From Meghimatium bilineatum (lineage: Eukaryota > Mollusca > Gastropoda > Stylommatophora > Philomycidae), in assembly GCA_034231615.1 (NCBI GenBank), contig CM067319.1, forward strand, positions 9,886,891 to 9,950,890: a stretch of 64,000 bases of DNA, given 5' to 3'. Under the pieces are notes generated by a model. It was given only the letters and a program-made list of their open reading frames with translations. It made no database searches and was not told the DNA's origin. Position 1 is the first letter of the stretch; every line of letters begins with the position of its first letter. Below, piece by piece: positions 12,075 through 63,901 of the stretch. The position numbers and the translations under genes are program-made.

Positions 12075-13255
12075 TTTTCATATTACTTACTTACCATACT
12101 GTGTACACGTTTACTGTAATATTACTTACTTACCATACAGTGTAGAGATTTATTGTAGTATTACTTACTTACCATACGGAATAGAGGTTTATTGTAGTAT
12201 TACTTACTTACCATACGGAGTAGAGGTTTATTGTAGTATTACTTACTTACCATACGGTGTAGAGGTTTATTGTAGTATTACTTACTTACCATACGGAGTA
12301 GAGGTTTATTGTAGTATTACTTACTTACCATACGGTGTAGAGGTTTATTGTAGTATTACTTACTTACCATACGGAGTAGAGGTTTATTGTAGTATTACTT
12401 ACTTACCATACGATGTAGAGGTTTATTGTAGTATTACTTACTTACCATACGGAGTAGAGGTTTATTGTAGTATTACTTACTTACCATATGGAGTAGAGGT
12501 TTATTGTAGTATTACTTACTTACCATACGGAGTAGAGGTTTATTGTAGTATTACTTACTTACCATACGGAGTAGAGATTTATTGTAGTATTACTTACTTA
12601 CCATACGGAATAGAGGTTTATTGTAGTATTACTTACTTACCATACGGAGTAGAGGTTTATTGTAGTATTACTTACTTACCATACGGTGTAGAGGTTTATT
12701 GTAGTATTACTTACTTACCATACGGAGTAGAGGTTTATTGTAGTATTACTTACTTACCATACGGTGTAGAGGTTTATTGTAGTATTACTTACTTACCATA
12801 CGGAGTAGAGGTTTATTGTAGTATTACTTACTTACCATATGGAGTAGAGGTTTATTGTAGTATTACTTACTTACCATACGGAGTAGAGGTTTATTGTAGT
12901 ATTACTTACTTACCATACGGTGTAGAGGTTTATTGTAGTATTACTTACTTACCATACGGAGTAGAGGTTTATTGTAGTATTACTTACTTACCATACGGAG
13001 TAGAGGTTTATTGTAGTATTACTTACCTACCATACGGAGTAGAGGTTTATTGTAGTATTACTTACTTACCATACGGAGTAGAGGTTTATTGTAGTATTAC
13101 TTACTTACCATACAGTGTACATATTTACTGTGATATTACTTACTAACCATACTGTGTACAGGTTTATTGTAGTATTACTTACTTACCATACAATACAGTG
13201 TACAGGTTTATTGTAGTATTACTTACTTACCATACGGTGTACATGTTTACTGTGG
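12075..13255. repeat. Minisatellite, 39-bp unit, about 30 copies
   Basis: The unit is tttattgtagtattacttac plus ttaccatacggagtagagg, with g/t and a/g variants. The 13-codon unit keeps a plus-strand frame open (YCSITYLPYGVEV repeats). That frame starts at 11812, crosses the antisense SINE and reaches 444 codons. No promoter, domain or homology supports a protein. Confidence 0.96.
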
Positions 13256-15124
13256 TTCCGGCTCAGTGTTTCTGAAATATAAGTAATGTTTATAATTAGT
13301 TGTCGTCTGTGAGTTGTGGGGACCGGAAAGTGGAGCAAAGAAGATCAACACTGTTTTCCTTCCATGTTTCTCGTAAGACGCGACTAAAGAGGTTATGAGA
13401 TGAAATGGGATGTCCCATCCTTTATCGGGTCAAAGTAAGCCAGAAGCATTCTGAAGTCGGCTGTGTCATGTCAAAAGCCGCATATATCACAAGAAACGAC
13501 TTGCTAATTTGAATGAATTTGAGAAGAAGAAGCATTAGTGTCATATGATTCGTACGACTCGTACGAAGATTCATCAATATCACACGTTGAAAACATGAAC
13601 TGTCTCCAGATGTCTATTTCGTTCTGAGCATTGTTATCAGTAGATTGTTATCAATGCTTTAAGTATATTCCGCTGGCACACGCCAATGTACTGAAGTAAG
13701 TGTTGTCTCGTACATCTTTCTTCTCATTGATGTCACTAATTTACGCTAACGGTGAAGAAGAGCGAGGGTTGTCAAAAGCCTAATAATCGATGGGCGCTCA
13801 GGGGGAGGGGAGGACGATGGATACCACAAACCAACAAAAGGTGATATCAACAATACGTTTTAATATACTCATTAAATTATTTGAATGTGAAAAATTTTCC
13901 TAAAAATTGTGTAACAGAAAATGATTTTTTTTCTCGCACTTTTGTGGCCAAAACATTTCTTTCAAAGTTCAACACTTTTGAACTTAATTAAGCAGGATAT
14001 GTCTCTAAATTCTTGACTGACAAGGAGAAGGGAGGGAGTACAAGAGTGACATTGAATTGTTGACGTGATTTATGGACGCCCCTTTCATAATAATTTTCAA
14101 TAAAGAAAATATATCGGTAATGTGATATCCTCTTATAGAGTGTTAACTACTGATTCTCAATGTTTTAGCAAGTGACCCCTTTTTAGAACACTGAACATCA
14201 TACGATGTTGAACACGAACTGTCTCCACATGACTATTTCGTTCTCAACATTGTTATCAACTAAAAACCTGAAATTATTTAGGTAATAATTATTTAACAAT
14301 TCATTTTTAAAGACATCCCTAATACTGTTCAGCGTCGTACTTTACCGTTTGGGTGAAATGTCTTTGATTTTATAATTACTGAGCTCAGTGACTAGTACAT
14401 GTAGTCATTTTAAATTAGCGTAAAATGTCAATAAAATGGGTTGGCGGATGACTTTGATATGTTGAACGTATTTTTCAGCTCCTGTACTTGATACAACTTA
14501 ATAGAAACAGCGCGTTATAAATGATTAATCAGATTTTTCATACCCTGCGGATGCACTTTACAATTATTCAATGTAAATATACAATCCTCTAAATTCGCAG
14601 AACTTCACATAAAAATTGGAAGAGAAATGTTCACAAACTTAATTTTACGATTAATTTATGCACATTCACATCCAAAAGTACAATTTAAAAATCATATTTA
14701 GGACAATTCTTCCGTTATGTTATATTTTACGTATTCCTATAATGCGCAATTATTAATAAGAAACATTGACATATTCTGAAGTAATCTGTTTCAATGATAA
14801 TGCTCTTTATAATGAAAGTGCGCAATTTGGTTTTGCACAGTTTAAAACCTGATCGTAATAAGCGTTGTGAAGATTCTCTACAAAATCCTTTTCGGAATTT
14901 GATTAATAATTCTGACATTTACCTAATTCTGTCTCTCGAGAGTGTCTGCTTTTTAATACATTATTTATTATTAATGATTTACATATTTTTGAAAGTGTAA
15001 TCAAAAACGGGATGTAGTTCTTGGAAACATATCATTCTGACCTGACGAGATAGAGTGGCATCGGGAAAAGGTTCAAGTAGTGCGATGCTGTATATTCATA
15101 TCCATGAGCCCATAATCCACCAGG
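13256..15124. other. No gene recognised
   Basis: Mostly AT-rich sequence. 13320-13480 (tctcgtaagacgcgactaaa) may be an old SINE-related segment. The motif cacgttgaaaacatgaactgtctcca near 13585 recurs with changes near 14200, suggesting an old duplication. Confidence 0.4.
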
Positions 15125-15580
15125 GGCGTAGTGGTGCCACATTGAATGCATTAACACACAGAGTGAGGGGCGTAGGGGTACCACATTGGATGCATCAACA
15201 CACAGAGTGAGGGGTGTAGGGATACCGCATTGGATGCATCAACACACAGAGTGAGGGGTGTAGGGGTACCACATTGGATGCATCAACACACAGAGTGAGG
15301 GGTGTAGGGATACCGCATTGGATGCATCAACACACAGAGTGAGGGGTGTAGGGGTACCACATTGGATGCATCAACACACAGAGTGAGGGGCGTAGAGGTA
15401 CCACATTGGATGCATCAACACACAAAATCAGGGGCGTAGAGGTACCACATTGGATGCATCAACACACAAAATCAGGGGCGTAGAGGTACCACATTGGATG
15501 CATCAACACACACAACCTTTCATCAATTTCCATCTTCAATTTTGCGGATGAGTGAGGGTAAAATCCCGTCCTGTCTAGTT
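15095..15580 (-). mobile_element. LINE C-terminal fragment expanded into a 44-bp array
   Basis: Flanks and unit match the LINE ends at 50282-50503 and 58064-58363. The unit (ggtaccacattggatgcatc plus aacacacagagtgaggggtgtagg) is a changed copy of the segment encoding LCAEASNVAP. After the last copy, 15546-15580 (gcggatgagtgagggtaaaa) continues like 58135-58165. About 9 copies lie at 15125-15512. Confidence 0.75.
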
Positions 15581-15671
15581 TTTTATGTTCTATGTCCATA
15601 ACATTCTTAGTCCGACTGTTATTTTTTACCTTCAACTTTTCCCTATACTATCGTTTAAACAAGGAATCATG

Positions 15672-16335
15672 TCAGTATACACGCCCAAACCATGCAGGTA
15701 CAGTATACACGCCCAAACCATGCGCCCAACCCAATATACACGCCCATATACACGCCCAACCCAAACCATACAGTATACACGCCCAAACCATGCGCCCAAC
15801 CCAATATACACGCCCATATACACGCCCAACCCAAACCATACAGTATACACGCCCAAACCATGCAGGTACAATTATATTGCGAGATTGTTTATACTTGTGT
15901 AGGAAGTATTTTGTCCACGGTACAAGATGTTGTATACAGGTGTAGGAAGTATTTTGTCCACGGTACAAGATGTTGTATACAGGTGTAGGAAGTATTTTGT
16001 CCACGGTACAAGATGTTGTATACAGGTGTAGGAAGTATCTTGTTCACAGTATAATACAAGATATTGTATACATGTGTAGGAATAATCATATCCAGGGTAC
16101 AAGATATTGTATACATGTGTAGGAAGTATTTTGCCACGGTACAAGATATTGTATACATGTGTAGGAAGTATTTTGCCACGATACAAGATATTGTATACAT
16201 GTGTAGGAATAATCATATCCACGGTACAAGATATTGTATACATGTGTAGGAATAATCATATCCACGGTACAAGATGTTGTATACATGTGTAGGAAGTATT
16301 TTGCCACGGTACAAGATGTTGTATACATGTGTAGA
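15672..16335. repeat. Two arrays: 70-bp x2.8, then 43-bp x10
   Basis: 15672-15866 is built from cgcccaaaccatgc, cgcccaacccaatatacac and similar blocks in a 70-bp higher-order unit. 15888-16335 repeats a unit of about 43 bp containing ggtacaagatgttgtataca and gtgtaggaagtattttg. Open frames on both strands are by-products. Confidence 0.93.
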
Positions 16336-16754
16336 AAGAAGCTTATTAATGGACATCTAGACTCAAAGTAATAAGGAACTGCGTAAGAAAACCAGTCGGT
16401 TGTCAAAACATTTTCTGGTTTTTCCCTTACAATATACACCAAGTCCTTCTCCAGAGTAGTGCTGCTTGTTGATATCATATAGTGTCACTTAATTCACTGC
16501 TGCGACTAATCGGTTGCGTTGCGTGTAATTTGCGTTGTTAGCCAATGAAAGAACGATGAACTTCAGATCAGCCTTGAAAAGTGACGCAACGTGAAATCAG
16601 CATGCCGGGCATTCGGAAAAAGGGCTTTGTATACATGAGACTTAACCCTGATTTAAATAGACAGATAAAAACATTGGTTGAAAGATCACCTTTGGCACCA
16701 GCCACTATGACAGTAGAGTAATTGTTGCAGACCAATGTTCAACGAAGAACTGAA

Positions 16755-17400
16755 AAATACTTGGCCATGTCCTGTATCCTTTCATAAAAAATACTTGACC
16801 ATGTCCTTTATGCTTACATGAAAAATACTTGACCAGGTCCTTTATGCTTACATGAAAAATACTTGGCCATGTCCTTTATGCTTACATGAAAAATACTTGG
16901 CCATGTCCTTTATACTTATATGAAAAATACTTGGCCATGTCCTGTATCCTTTCATAAAAAATACTTGGCCATGTCCTTTATGCTTACATGAAAAATACAA
17001 GGCCATGTCCTGTATCCTTTCATAAAAACTACTTGACCATGTCCTTCATGCTTACATGAAAAATACTTGGCCATGTCCTTTATGCTTACATGAAAAATAC
17101 TTGGCCATGTCCTGTATCCTTTCATAAAAAATACTTGGCCATGTCCTTTATGCTTACATGAAAAATACAAGGCCATGTCCTGTATCCTTTCATAAAAAAT
17201 ACTTGACCATGTCCTTTATGCTTACATGAAAAATACTTGGCTATGTCCTTTATGCTTACATGAAAAATACTTGGCTATGTCCTTTATGCTTACATAAAAA
17301 ATACTTGGCCATGTCCTGTATCCTTTTATGAAAAATACTTGGCCATGTCCTGTATCCTTTCACGAAAAATACTTGGCCATGTCATGTCTCCTTTCAAGAA
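16755..17400. repeat. Minisatellite, 34-bp unit, about 19 copies
   Basis: The unit is aaaaatacttggccatgtcc plus tttatgcttacatg, with a second variant ending tgtatcctttcat. The variants are interspersed. Confidence 0.95.
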
Positions 17401-17869
17401 AAACTCTACGACATTACTCGGACTATAGGACTGACTGCTACATTTTCAGGAGTTATCTAATCTGGAAGATGATAATGAACGAAAAAGAAGAATGGTTAAG
17501 TATCGGAAATTCCGACAACTTCTGATGAGAACCAACAGCTTTTGTGATGTCGTAGCATGTCCTTTTGTGTTTCTAACTGTCTGTGGAATTATCTGCCACA
17601 ATGATTGCGATGAAGAGACCTCGAAAGGGCATTACACGTTGTTGCAATAATTTATCACTTTAGAAACATAGTGTCAATTTTGAGTGATGATGATGATGAT
17701 GATGATGGTGGTGATGATGATGATGGTGGTGATGATGATGGTGGTGATGATGATGATGAAATAATTCCTATAGCTGTGAACATGTAGCTATTGACATCTC
17801 ATAAAACTCTGATACAAGCTCAGGTTCTTCTCAGTTTTGTAACTGAGACAACACCCAAACTCATGTCGT
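17401..17869. other. No gene recognised; gatgat/ggtggt microsatellite
   Basis: A trinucleotide tract of mixed gat and ggt units lies at about 17688-17760. The rest shows no supported feature. Confidence 0.6.
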
Positions 17870-18460
17870 TATCTCGACGGCGTGAATGTGTACGGTTATC
17901 TCAACGGTCTGGATGTGTATAGAAGCTCACCAACCGAGCTTATACAAGAGACAGAGAGTCGTGGAGAAACATGATCGTCTACGCCAGTCGGCATGGCACT
18001 TGATTGATGAATGTGTAAGGTTATCTCAGCGGGGCATGGATGTGTAAGGTTATCTTAACGGGGCATGGATGTGTAAGGTTATCTAAACGTTATGGATGTG
18101 TAAGGTTATCTCAACGGTATGGATGTGTAAGTTTATCTCAACAGGGCATGGATGTGTAAGGTTATCTCAACGGGGCATGGATGTGTAAGGTTATCTCAAC
18201 GGTATGAATGTGTAAAGTTATCATAACGGCAAGGATGTGTAAAGTTATCACAACGGCAAGGATGTGTAAAGTAATCACAACGGCAAGGATGTGTAAAGTT
18301 ATCACAACGGCAAGGATGTGTAAAGTTATCACAACGGCAAGGATGTGTAAAGTTATCACAACGGCAAGGATGTGTAAAGTTATCACAACGGCAAGGATGT
18401 GTAAAGTTATCACAACGGCAAGGATGTGTAAAGTTATCACAACGGCAAGGATGTGTAAGT
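17870..18460. repeat. Minisatellite changing along its length (26/29-bp to 27-bp unit)
   Basis: Sparse copies at 17870-17920 are followed by a run from 18010. Early copies are gtgtaaggttatctcaacgg plus ggcatggat or tatggat. From about 18205 the unit becomes gtgtaaagttatcacaacgg plus caaggat, 27 bp and nearly uniform for about 9 copies. The two halves are clearly related. Confidence 0.93.
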
Positions 18461-19109
18461 GTAGTTTACATATAAATGATTAGTTCCTGAAGGGAGGAAT
18501 GCCTGTGTGTTAGTATCCCAGGATTATTACGTCCTGCCAGGAACACGACACACATTTCTGGGTCAACTAGTTCATAACTCGTCTGACCCATATTTGTTTA
18601 CCAATTTATAATCATGGTAGATCTAGAATTTTCCGTCATCCAGACATTGCCACAAAAATACAAAAGTTCCATGTCTGCTAGCCTTCATCTCTTTGCCATC
18701 CTTGGACATTATTCCATAGACGACAAAAGTTAGAAATTGAGAGAAAAATGAAAATTATGATTTCTTTCACAGATGACAAGTTGTCAGACTATTCCCCAAC
18801 CTTCCTTAGTTACCTCCTATGATATTTCTGGAAAATAAAAATAGTGTCCCTAATCTTTGCTCCCTTATCTAGAACTCTAGGCCCCGGTTGCCACAGGTCT
18901 ACATTTAAGTAATTCTCATAGATTCAGTACACGTTGACAGTGGCTGGGAGTGGGGGGGGGGGGGGGGTTGCGTCTTGCGCGGTCAAGGCATCATGTTCTA
19001 AACTGACTGCAGGAATGTGTGCTTCTGGATAGTTTATAAAGCAATGGCAACCTACTGGTATTTATATAGCCTAGAAAATTATTAAAGCCAAAATTGATAG
19101 GTTTATCGA
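18461..19109. other. No gene recognised; 16-G run and old interspersed repeat
   Basis: 18952-18967 is an uninterrupted run of 16 G. 18780-18910 (gtcagactattccccaacct, tagaactctaggccccggtt) resembles 19985-20105 and is probably a diverged SINE-like repeat. Confidence 0.5.
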
Positions 19110-19500
19110 TACGTCTTCATGGAGATATAATACCTACTGTTTTAGTTATACCCTCTTAAATGGATATAATACCTACTGTTTCAGTTATACCCTCTTAAAT
19201 GGATATAATACCTACTGTTTTAGTTATACCTTCTTAAATGGATATAATAACTACTGTTTTAGTTATACCCTCTTAAATGGATATAATACCTACTGTTTCA
19301 GTTATACCCTCTTAAATGGATATAATACCTACTGTTTTAGTTATACCTTCTTAAATGGATATAATACCTACTGTTTTAGTTATACCTTCTTAAATGGATA
19401 TAATAACTACTGTTTTAGTTATATCCTCTTAAATGGATATAATACCTACTGTTTTAGTTATACCCTCTTAAATGGATATAATACCTACTGTTTTAGTAAG
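19110..19500. repeat. Minisatellite, 39-bp unit, about 10 copies
   Basis: The unit is atataatacctactgtttta plus gttataccctcttaaatgg, with few variants. Confidence 0.95.
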
Positions 19501-19690
19501 AGCACTTCATTGACTGTGATTTCGCTATTGTTTGTGAACTAGCTTTTTAGTTGGGTGACTCAAGGTTCAATTCCCAAATCAGCGGAAATATATGTTAATC
19601 ACCAATGGTTCCTAGATCTACCCAGCCTATAGAAATGGTTACCATATCTACCGTGGAGTGTAAATTATGCGGCAGTGATGTTTAATATAT
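19501..19690 (+). mobile_element. tRNA-derived SINE, family C, diverged
   Basis: It contains ggttcaattcccaaatcagc followed by cggaaatata, then ctagatctacccagcctata and gaaatggttacc. This is the order seen in the better copy at 56322-56593 (gggttcattccccagctgag, aggtcgacccagccttaaat, gggtacc). Confidence 0.6.
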
Positions 19691-21084
19691 CATCCAGGGT
19701 ATTCTTTTGGTCAATGGAAAAAACGGACCTAGCACCGTATCTTCCCATTAATAATGCTCAATGGGTGAACTATCTCATCATTCTTCTGTCAAATTTGTTG
19801 AGCCATCGGCAGTGATTGCACATTTAGCAATTCACGAGTCTGCCAAAAAAAGTGGCAAAGGTTCACTTTCTGGGACCGGCATCTGTTCGTAATTAGCATT
19901 TACCATTTTGATGAAAACAAAGTTAGAAAATTAAGACAAAGTATGCACTGGCAACGATGTTTTATTCCACTACTGACAAGGTGATACATTGCCAGTCTAT
20001 TCCTCAACATTTCTTAGTCGCCTCTAGGACATGCCGTGAAGAAGATAGTTTCAGTAGTGTTTGAACCTTGAACTAGAACTCCCAGGCCCCGATTGCCTCA
20101 CAGACGAACATCATTTTATTGGCACTATGGGTCGGGGGTGTTGCTGCAAATTTGTGTTTAAAGGACATAAAATGAATATATCTGTTCGACACAAACGAAC
20201 CGAGCCAATAGTTCGACAGGAAGAATCGTTGACAATGATGAAACCGTGTAAGATTGCTTGGAAAAAAATAAGCCGGTCGGGGACAATAAAAAAATATCAG
20301 AATCATTGCTTAAAGCTGAGTTTGTCTGTAAAATGCTGATAGATTGAGGCAAAGAAGATAACTATGAAAAACGCTTGTTTCATTGCATCGCCTATACAGT
20401 CACTATCTCGAATACCATTTCTTCTGGTCATGCTATTTCTGTCATCTCCTATGCTGGATACTTCCAGATTTTAACTATTTCTTACCTATGACATATTTCT
20501 TACCCCGTTTTAATGTCTGCGTCCTGCCATCCTCGTGTATGTTGCTTTCTCACGTTTAGCACATTGTTTATTTCGCTTATAGTATTTCGTCGCAATGAAG
20601 GTGTTTAGTCGAAACGTCATCTGTTGCTGTGTCTCGATATTAGTTCGTTTTATTGACTAATATTGCCAACAATTGTATCTATTTCTGTTCAGAATTATAT
20701 ATGCCTTTGTTACCTGAGCCCTCCCCCCCCCCCCCCATTTCCAGTTGCAGATTGTTTCCTGACATTGGGCATTTATCTCTTTAAACGGAGCACGATTGTA
20801 AAATGCTAACTCACTCGCTCGTCGACCAACAGACGCGGGTTTCTAGTCTACTCCATATTTGTTGTTTGAAATCAAAATTTACGTTCGTGGTTCACAAAGT
20901 CATAAAGTTGTAAGGCGATTAGGTGTAGTTAGAATGGATCTGATGGATCTGGTTCAATTCTCGTTAGTCTCAAGAATTTTTAATTTATCGTCTTGCTTCC
21001 TACTTGAATTTATTTGTATAAGTAATTAATTCAAGCAAAATTGTACTATTTCTATGTTATTTATGTTTACAAGAAGGCCTTTGG
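19691..21084. other. No gene recognised; old interspersed repeat debris
   Basis: 19985-20105 is the partner of 18780-18910. A run of 14 C lies at 20723-20736. tRNA-like B-box words near 20845 (gcgggtttctagtc) and 20950 (ctggttcaattctcg) may be SINE relics. The short frame at 20061-20339 is not recognised. Confidence 0.4.
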
Positions 21085-21345
21085 GCTCTTGTAGTACGAA
21101 TAGATATGAACTATGTTTGTGGATAATGAAGATACTTCAATCATTGTAAGGGATGTTCGTTGTTGTTGTAATAGTCCTTGTATAGAATGGTCCGTTCTTA
21201 GTGACTTGAGTACACAGGTTGAATGTCTTGACGAGATCACATCTTGTTTTTTTGGGATGTGATTCGTGAAGTACGGAAACCCTGTTTACTTGAGTTGCAA
21301 TGCGATTCGGTGCTGCTTGAACCGGCCTGGTTCAATTCGCTTCAG
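21085..21345 (+). mobile_element. Interspersed repeat D (SINE-like), copy 1
   Basis: It matches 52780-53000 over about 210 bp: gtaatagtccttgta/t, gtgacttgagtacacaggtt, tcttgacgag, cggtgctgct and a B-box-like ggttcaattc near the end. The plus orientation is taken from the B box and is uncertain. Confidence 0.55.
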
Positions 21346-22022
21346 CTATAACAAAATTATTAGGGACGTCAGGCTGGAGATGAATCCAAACCATTAGATC
21401 CTCGAAGGTCTTATGACATCTGCAAGCAACAGGAGGGGGGGGGGGTAACATAACACTCCCCGTGGCTTGGGATCCGACTGGAGAAGAGGAATGTGGTAGG
21501 ACAAGACGAACAGCAGCGATATGAGAGAGGAAAGTGAGAATACGTTTGACCCTATCCGAATAGGAGGGCCTCCGAGTGTTCAAGAGGCTATCCTTGCGGG
21601 ATAGGCTGCACACTCAGGACTTTATCGGGGTATAGGCGACAGCGGAAGAAATCCTACATCTTTTGGGTGTTTCTTTACGAGAATGTCCTCCTCGCCAATA
21701 CAAAGGTGCTACCTTTGTCCCTTTATCCCGACAGGCAGAGGGATAAGAGGAGGTGTATAGGAGAAATCAATGTGCATCAGTCGGTTTGAAGTGTACCGAT
21801 GTACTGATCCAGGAGGGATGGATAGTGATGATTATGCCCAGGAAGTTCACATGGGAGGTAAAGCTCATGGAGGTCGTAGAGGTGATAATGATGGCCGACT
21901 GAAAATTATCAATGGTGTGTATGAAGTGTGACACATTACCCTCCGACATGTCATTGACGCCGATACCATCATCGATATACGTATCGAACACCAATGGGAA
22001 GGATCCATCATAGGATTCTCAT
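21330..22022 (-). mobile_element. Penelope-like element RT fragment, minus strand
   Basis: The minus strand reads YDGSFPLVFDTYIDDGIGVN, then VNFLGIIITIHPSWISTSVH FKPTDAH, and further on LLNTRRPSYSDRVKRILTFL. These are the catalytic YIDD region and the following blocks of Penelope-like reverse transcriptase. The element is truncated and broken. Its upstream side runs straight into the 49-bp array at 22022-22460. Confidence 0.8.
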
Positions 22023-22460
22023 ACCTGGTGCTGAAGGTGACCCATAAGCAAGAAGACATAGCTGAAGACATACCTGGTGCTGAAGATGGTCCATAAACAA
22101 GAAGACATAGCTGAAGACATACCTGGTACTGAAGATGGTCCATAAACAAGAAGACATAGCTGAAGACATACCTGGTGCTGAAGATGGTCCATAAACAAGA
22201 AGACATAGCTGAACACATACCTGGTGCTGAAGATGGTCCATAAACAAGAAGACATAGCTGAAGACATACCTGGCGCTGAAGATGGTCCATAAACAAGAAG
22301 ACATAGCTGAAGACATACCTGGTGCTGAAGATGACCCATAAACAAGAAGACATAGCTGAAGACATACCTGGCGCTGAAGATGGTCCATAAACAAGAAGAC
22401 ATAGCTGAAAACATACCTGGTGCTGAAGATGACCCATAAACAAGAAGACATAGCTGAAAT
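22022..22460 (-). repeat. 49-bp array derived from the Penelope RT, about 9 copies
   Basis: The unit (minus strand) reads tatgtcttcttgtttatgga plus ccatcttcagcaccaggtatgtcttcagc. In one frame it gives SYVFLFMDHLQHQV, which resembles the conserved Penelope RT block (APSYA.LFM..LE) that precedes the YIDD block. The last copy runs without a gap into the RT at 22015, so the array is an expansion of the element's own coding sequence. Confidence 0.8.
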
Positions 22461-22869
22461 GGATGTTTTACTGTTGGATCTCGTGTGAGAGTTCACAAAT
22501 CAACGTCACTCATGTTGGCCTACAGGACACATCTATGATAAAAAATATAGTAAAGCAAAATAGATGATTCCGAATAAGATCAGTGGGCAAGGAAAAACAC
22601 GATTCCTTAGTATTAACGTTGCTCATTTCGGACTACACAAATGACTGCATGGCGTTAATACAGTAAATTCGCTAAAGGCGAAAATATAGGGCCAGTGGCG
22701 CAGATAATTGGTGGTACAACGTATTTCCATTTTCTGGAATACATCCTTCTAGAAATCTAGTGAGACCAATGTCCTGCTACAAGAGATCCAACCAGAGGAA
22801 GTATGTGAATGAACACTGAAGAAGAAGAAGAAGAATGCGGTCAAGAAGTATCTTCAACAAAGTCACGCA
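22461..22869. other. No gene recognised
   Basis: 22720-22830 contains ctagtgagaccaatgtcctg and a gaagaagaagaagaa run. It resembles 6230-6300 and may be an old retroelement tail. Confidence 0.4.
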
Positions 22870-23870
22870 TACATATAAACATCATCATCAGATAGCATAT
22901 CCTGAACATAATGTAGCAGTCACCAATGCCTTTCAACACTCGTGTCCATCTAGAGCTAACTTCCTGCTTCTGTTAGGTGGTCTGTGATGTCTTGTCCCAT
23001 CTTCTTCTCTTGGTTCATCTCCCTGGCATCATCCCCTCCATTAATGGTCTTCTCTAAGCTGTCATGGTTTTTTATATGGCCAAAATATTGTAGTTTTCTG
23101 GAAAGAACCGTGCTGTTTAGCTAGCTTTCTTTTACATTCATTTCTCTCAGGATGGCTACATTGGTGATCTTTTTGTTCCTTGGTACTCTGAGGATTTATC
23201 TGTAACATTTCGTTTCACTAAATGCTGTTATTTTATTTTTCTCTTTGTTGGTGATTGTCCAGGATTCACACTCATATATTCCCACTGGGAACTATACAAG
23301 CTCTTATGAATGTTAGTTTTGTTGATTTGAAGCAGCTCAGCTATATGTTTTTCATTTGTATCAGCTTCTTTGACGCGATAGCAAACCTCTTTCTGACTTC
23401 TTCATAGTAATTCCCATTACTGTTGACAAGAGAACCAAGGTATTCAAAACTGTTGACTCTATAAAATTCGCGGTTGTTGATACTGATTGAGAACTTGTTA
23501 GTGATTGTCTTAATCTTAGTCTTCTTTCCATTCAGAAATTTGTTTTTGTTTCTCACTATGATATTAAATGGAGTTTATGAGGTGTTCAAGACCTGCTTGA
23601 TTGTGTGCCAATAATGTTTTATCATCAGCATATCTTAGTTCTGGTATCTCGTGACCGTTGATTTTGAGTGAATCGACGTTATTTTTGTGTTGGTCGTTTC
23701 TTACATTCCTCATTATGATCTCTGCAGAAATGTTGAAGAGATATGGTAATAGAACACATCCATGTCGGACTCCTTTTTCCACACTTTCGATAATGATGTA
23801 AAATGGGGAGAGTATAGCTTCGTAACCCACATATGATATGACATATATAAGTGTCACTTATACATATAGG
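22870..23870 (-). mobile_element. RTE-type LINE fragment with RT domain, minus strand
   Basis: The minus strand encodes GVRHGCVLLPYLFNISAEII and RYADDKTLLAHNQAGLEHLI (RT palm with the ADD catalytic motif), then FEYLGSLVNSNGNYYEEVRK, all typical of RTE-type reverse transcriptase. The 3' part at 22870-23340 matches fragments at 1.5-2.2 kb. It is 5' truncated, and frame breaks separate the pieces at about 23560 and 23340. Confidence 0.8.
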
Positions 23871-24558
23871 TGAAACGAGAATAATATTTAGTATATATAA
23901 TGATCACTGTACTCTCAGTTATGAGTCAGCGTCATAGTATAGTATTACTCTTAAATACTCAGCTGTCTAGTTAGTGGCTGTCCAGAAACTGTATGTCTAG
24001 CGTCGCCTAGAGCACTTTCTCAGCAGCGAGAACAACATTAATTAACCGATCCCACAGCATGGGCCCTGGAACTCTACTTCCTATTGTGGTCATGTGAATT
24101 GTGAAAGTATTTTTTATTTCAAATCACGAATAACTATTCAAATACAAACCTTTCTCTGCTGGTCATCGGGAGAGTGACTTAATATTACATTTTAACGATT
24201 ACAAGATACAAAAGATGTTTGATGTCTCCTGAAGCCAGCCTTTGATGCGGAGACAGTTTCTGATAATACAATTACGAACAATACAAAAGTAATTAAAATA
24301 AAGTATTGCCCCGAGTGAAAATAGCTGTATCTACATATACCTAATCATAATTATATATTTATTTTCTGAGTAATAAAGTTTATAGATAAATAGAAATAAA
24401 GCAAAGTTGACGCTTATACCAAAAGGCCTTTATCAAGCATACAACACAAAGGTTGGAAAACATACCAATGACCACAGCAAAGGAAGTCGTTAATGGAAAT
24501 GTCGCAAATCGCAATTTTATCGCAGTCATATATTCTTTTTTAATATTTTCTTATACAG
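23871..24558. other. Intron before the TM3 exon; Penelope-like stem-loop
   Basis: No coding exon recognised. 24408-24440 reads on the minus strand cttgataaaggccttttggt ataagcg, close to the Penelope-type terminus at 54607-54640. The polypyrimidine-poor acceptor region ends at 24558. Confidence 0.5.

Positions 24559-63901
<39,343 letters not shown>

Noticed and set aside
11812-13146. 444-codon plus-strand frame as a secreted repeat protein
   Set aside because: The N-terminal part is intergenic sequence plus an antisense SINE, the rest a 39-bp array. The signal-like start is weak evidence alone.
20061-20339. 92-codon plus-strand frame as a small gene
   Set aside because: It overlaps an old interspersed repeat, has no domain, and shadows frames on the other strand.
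24453-24558. ATG at 24453 as the receptor start
   Set aside because: It would lack TM1 and TM2; the sequence to 24558 has no receptor similarity and a good acceptor ends at 24558.
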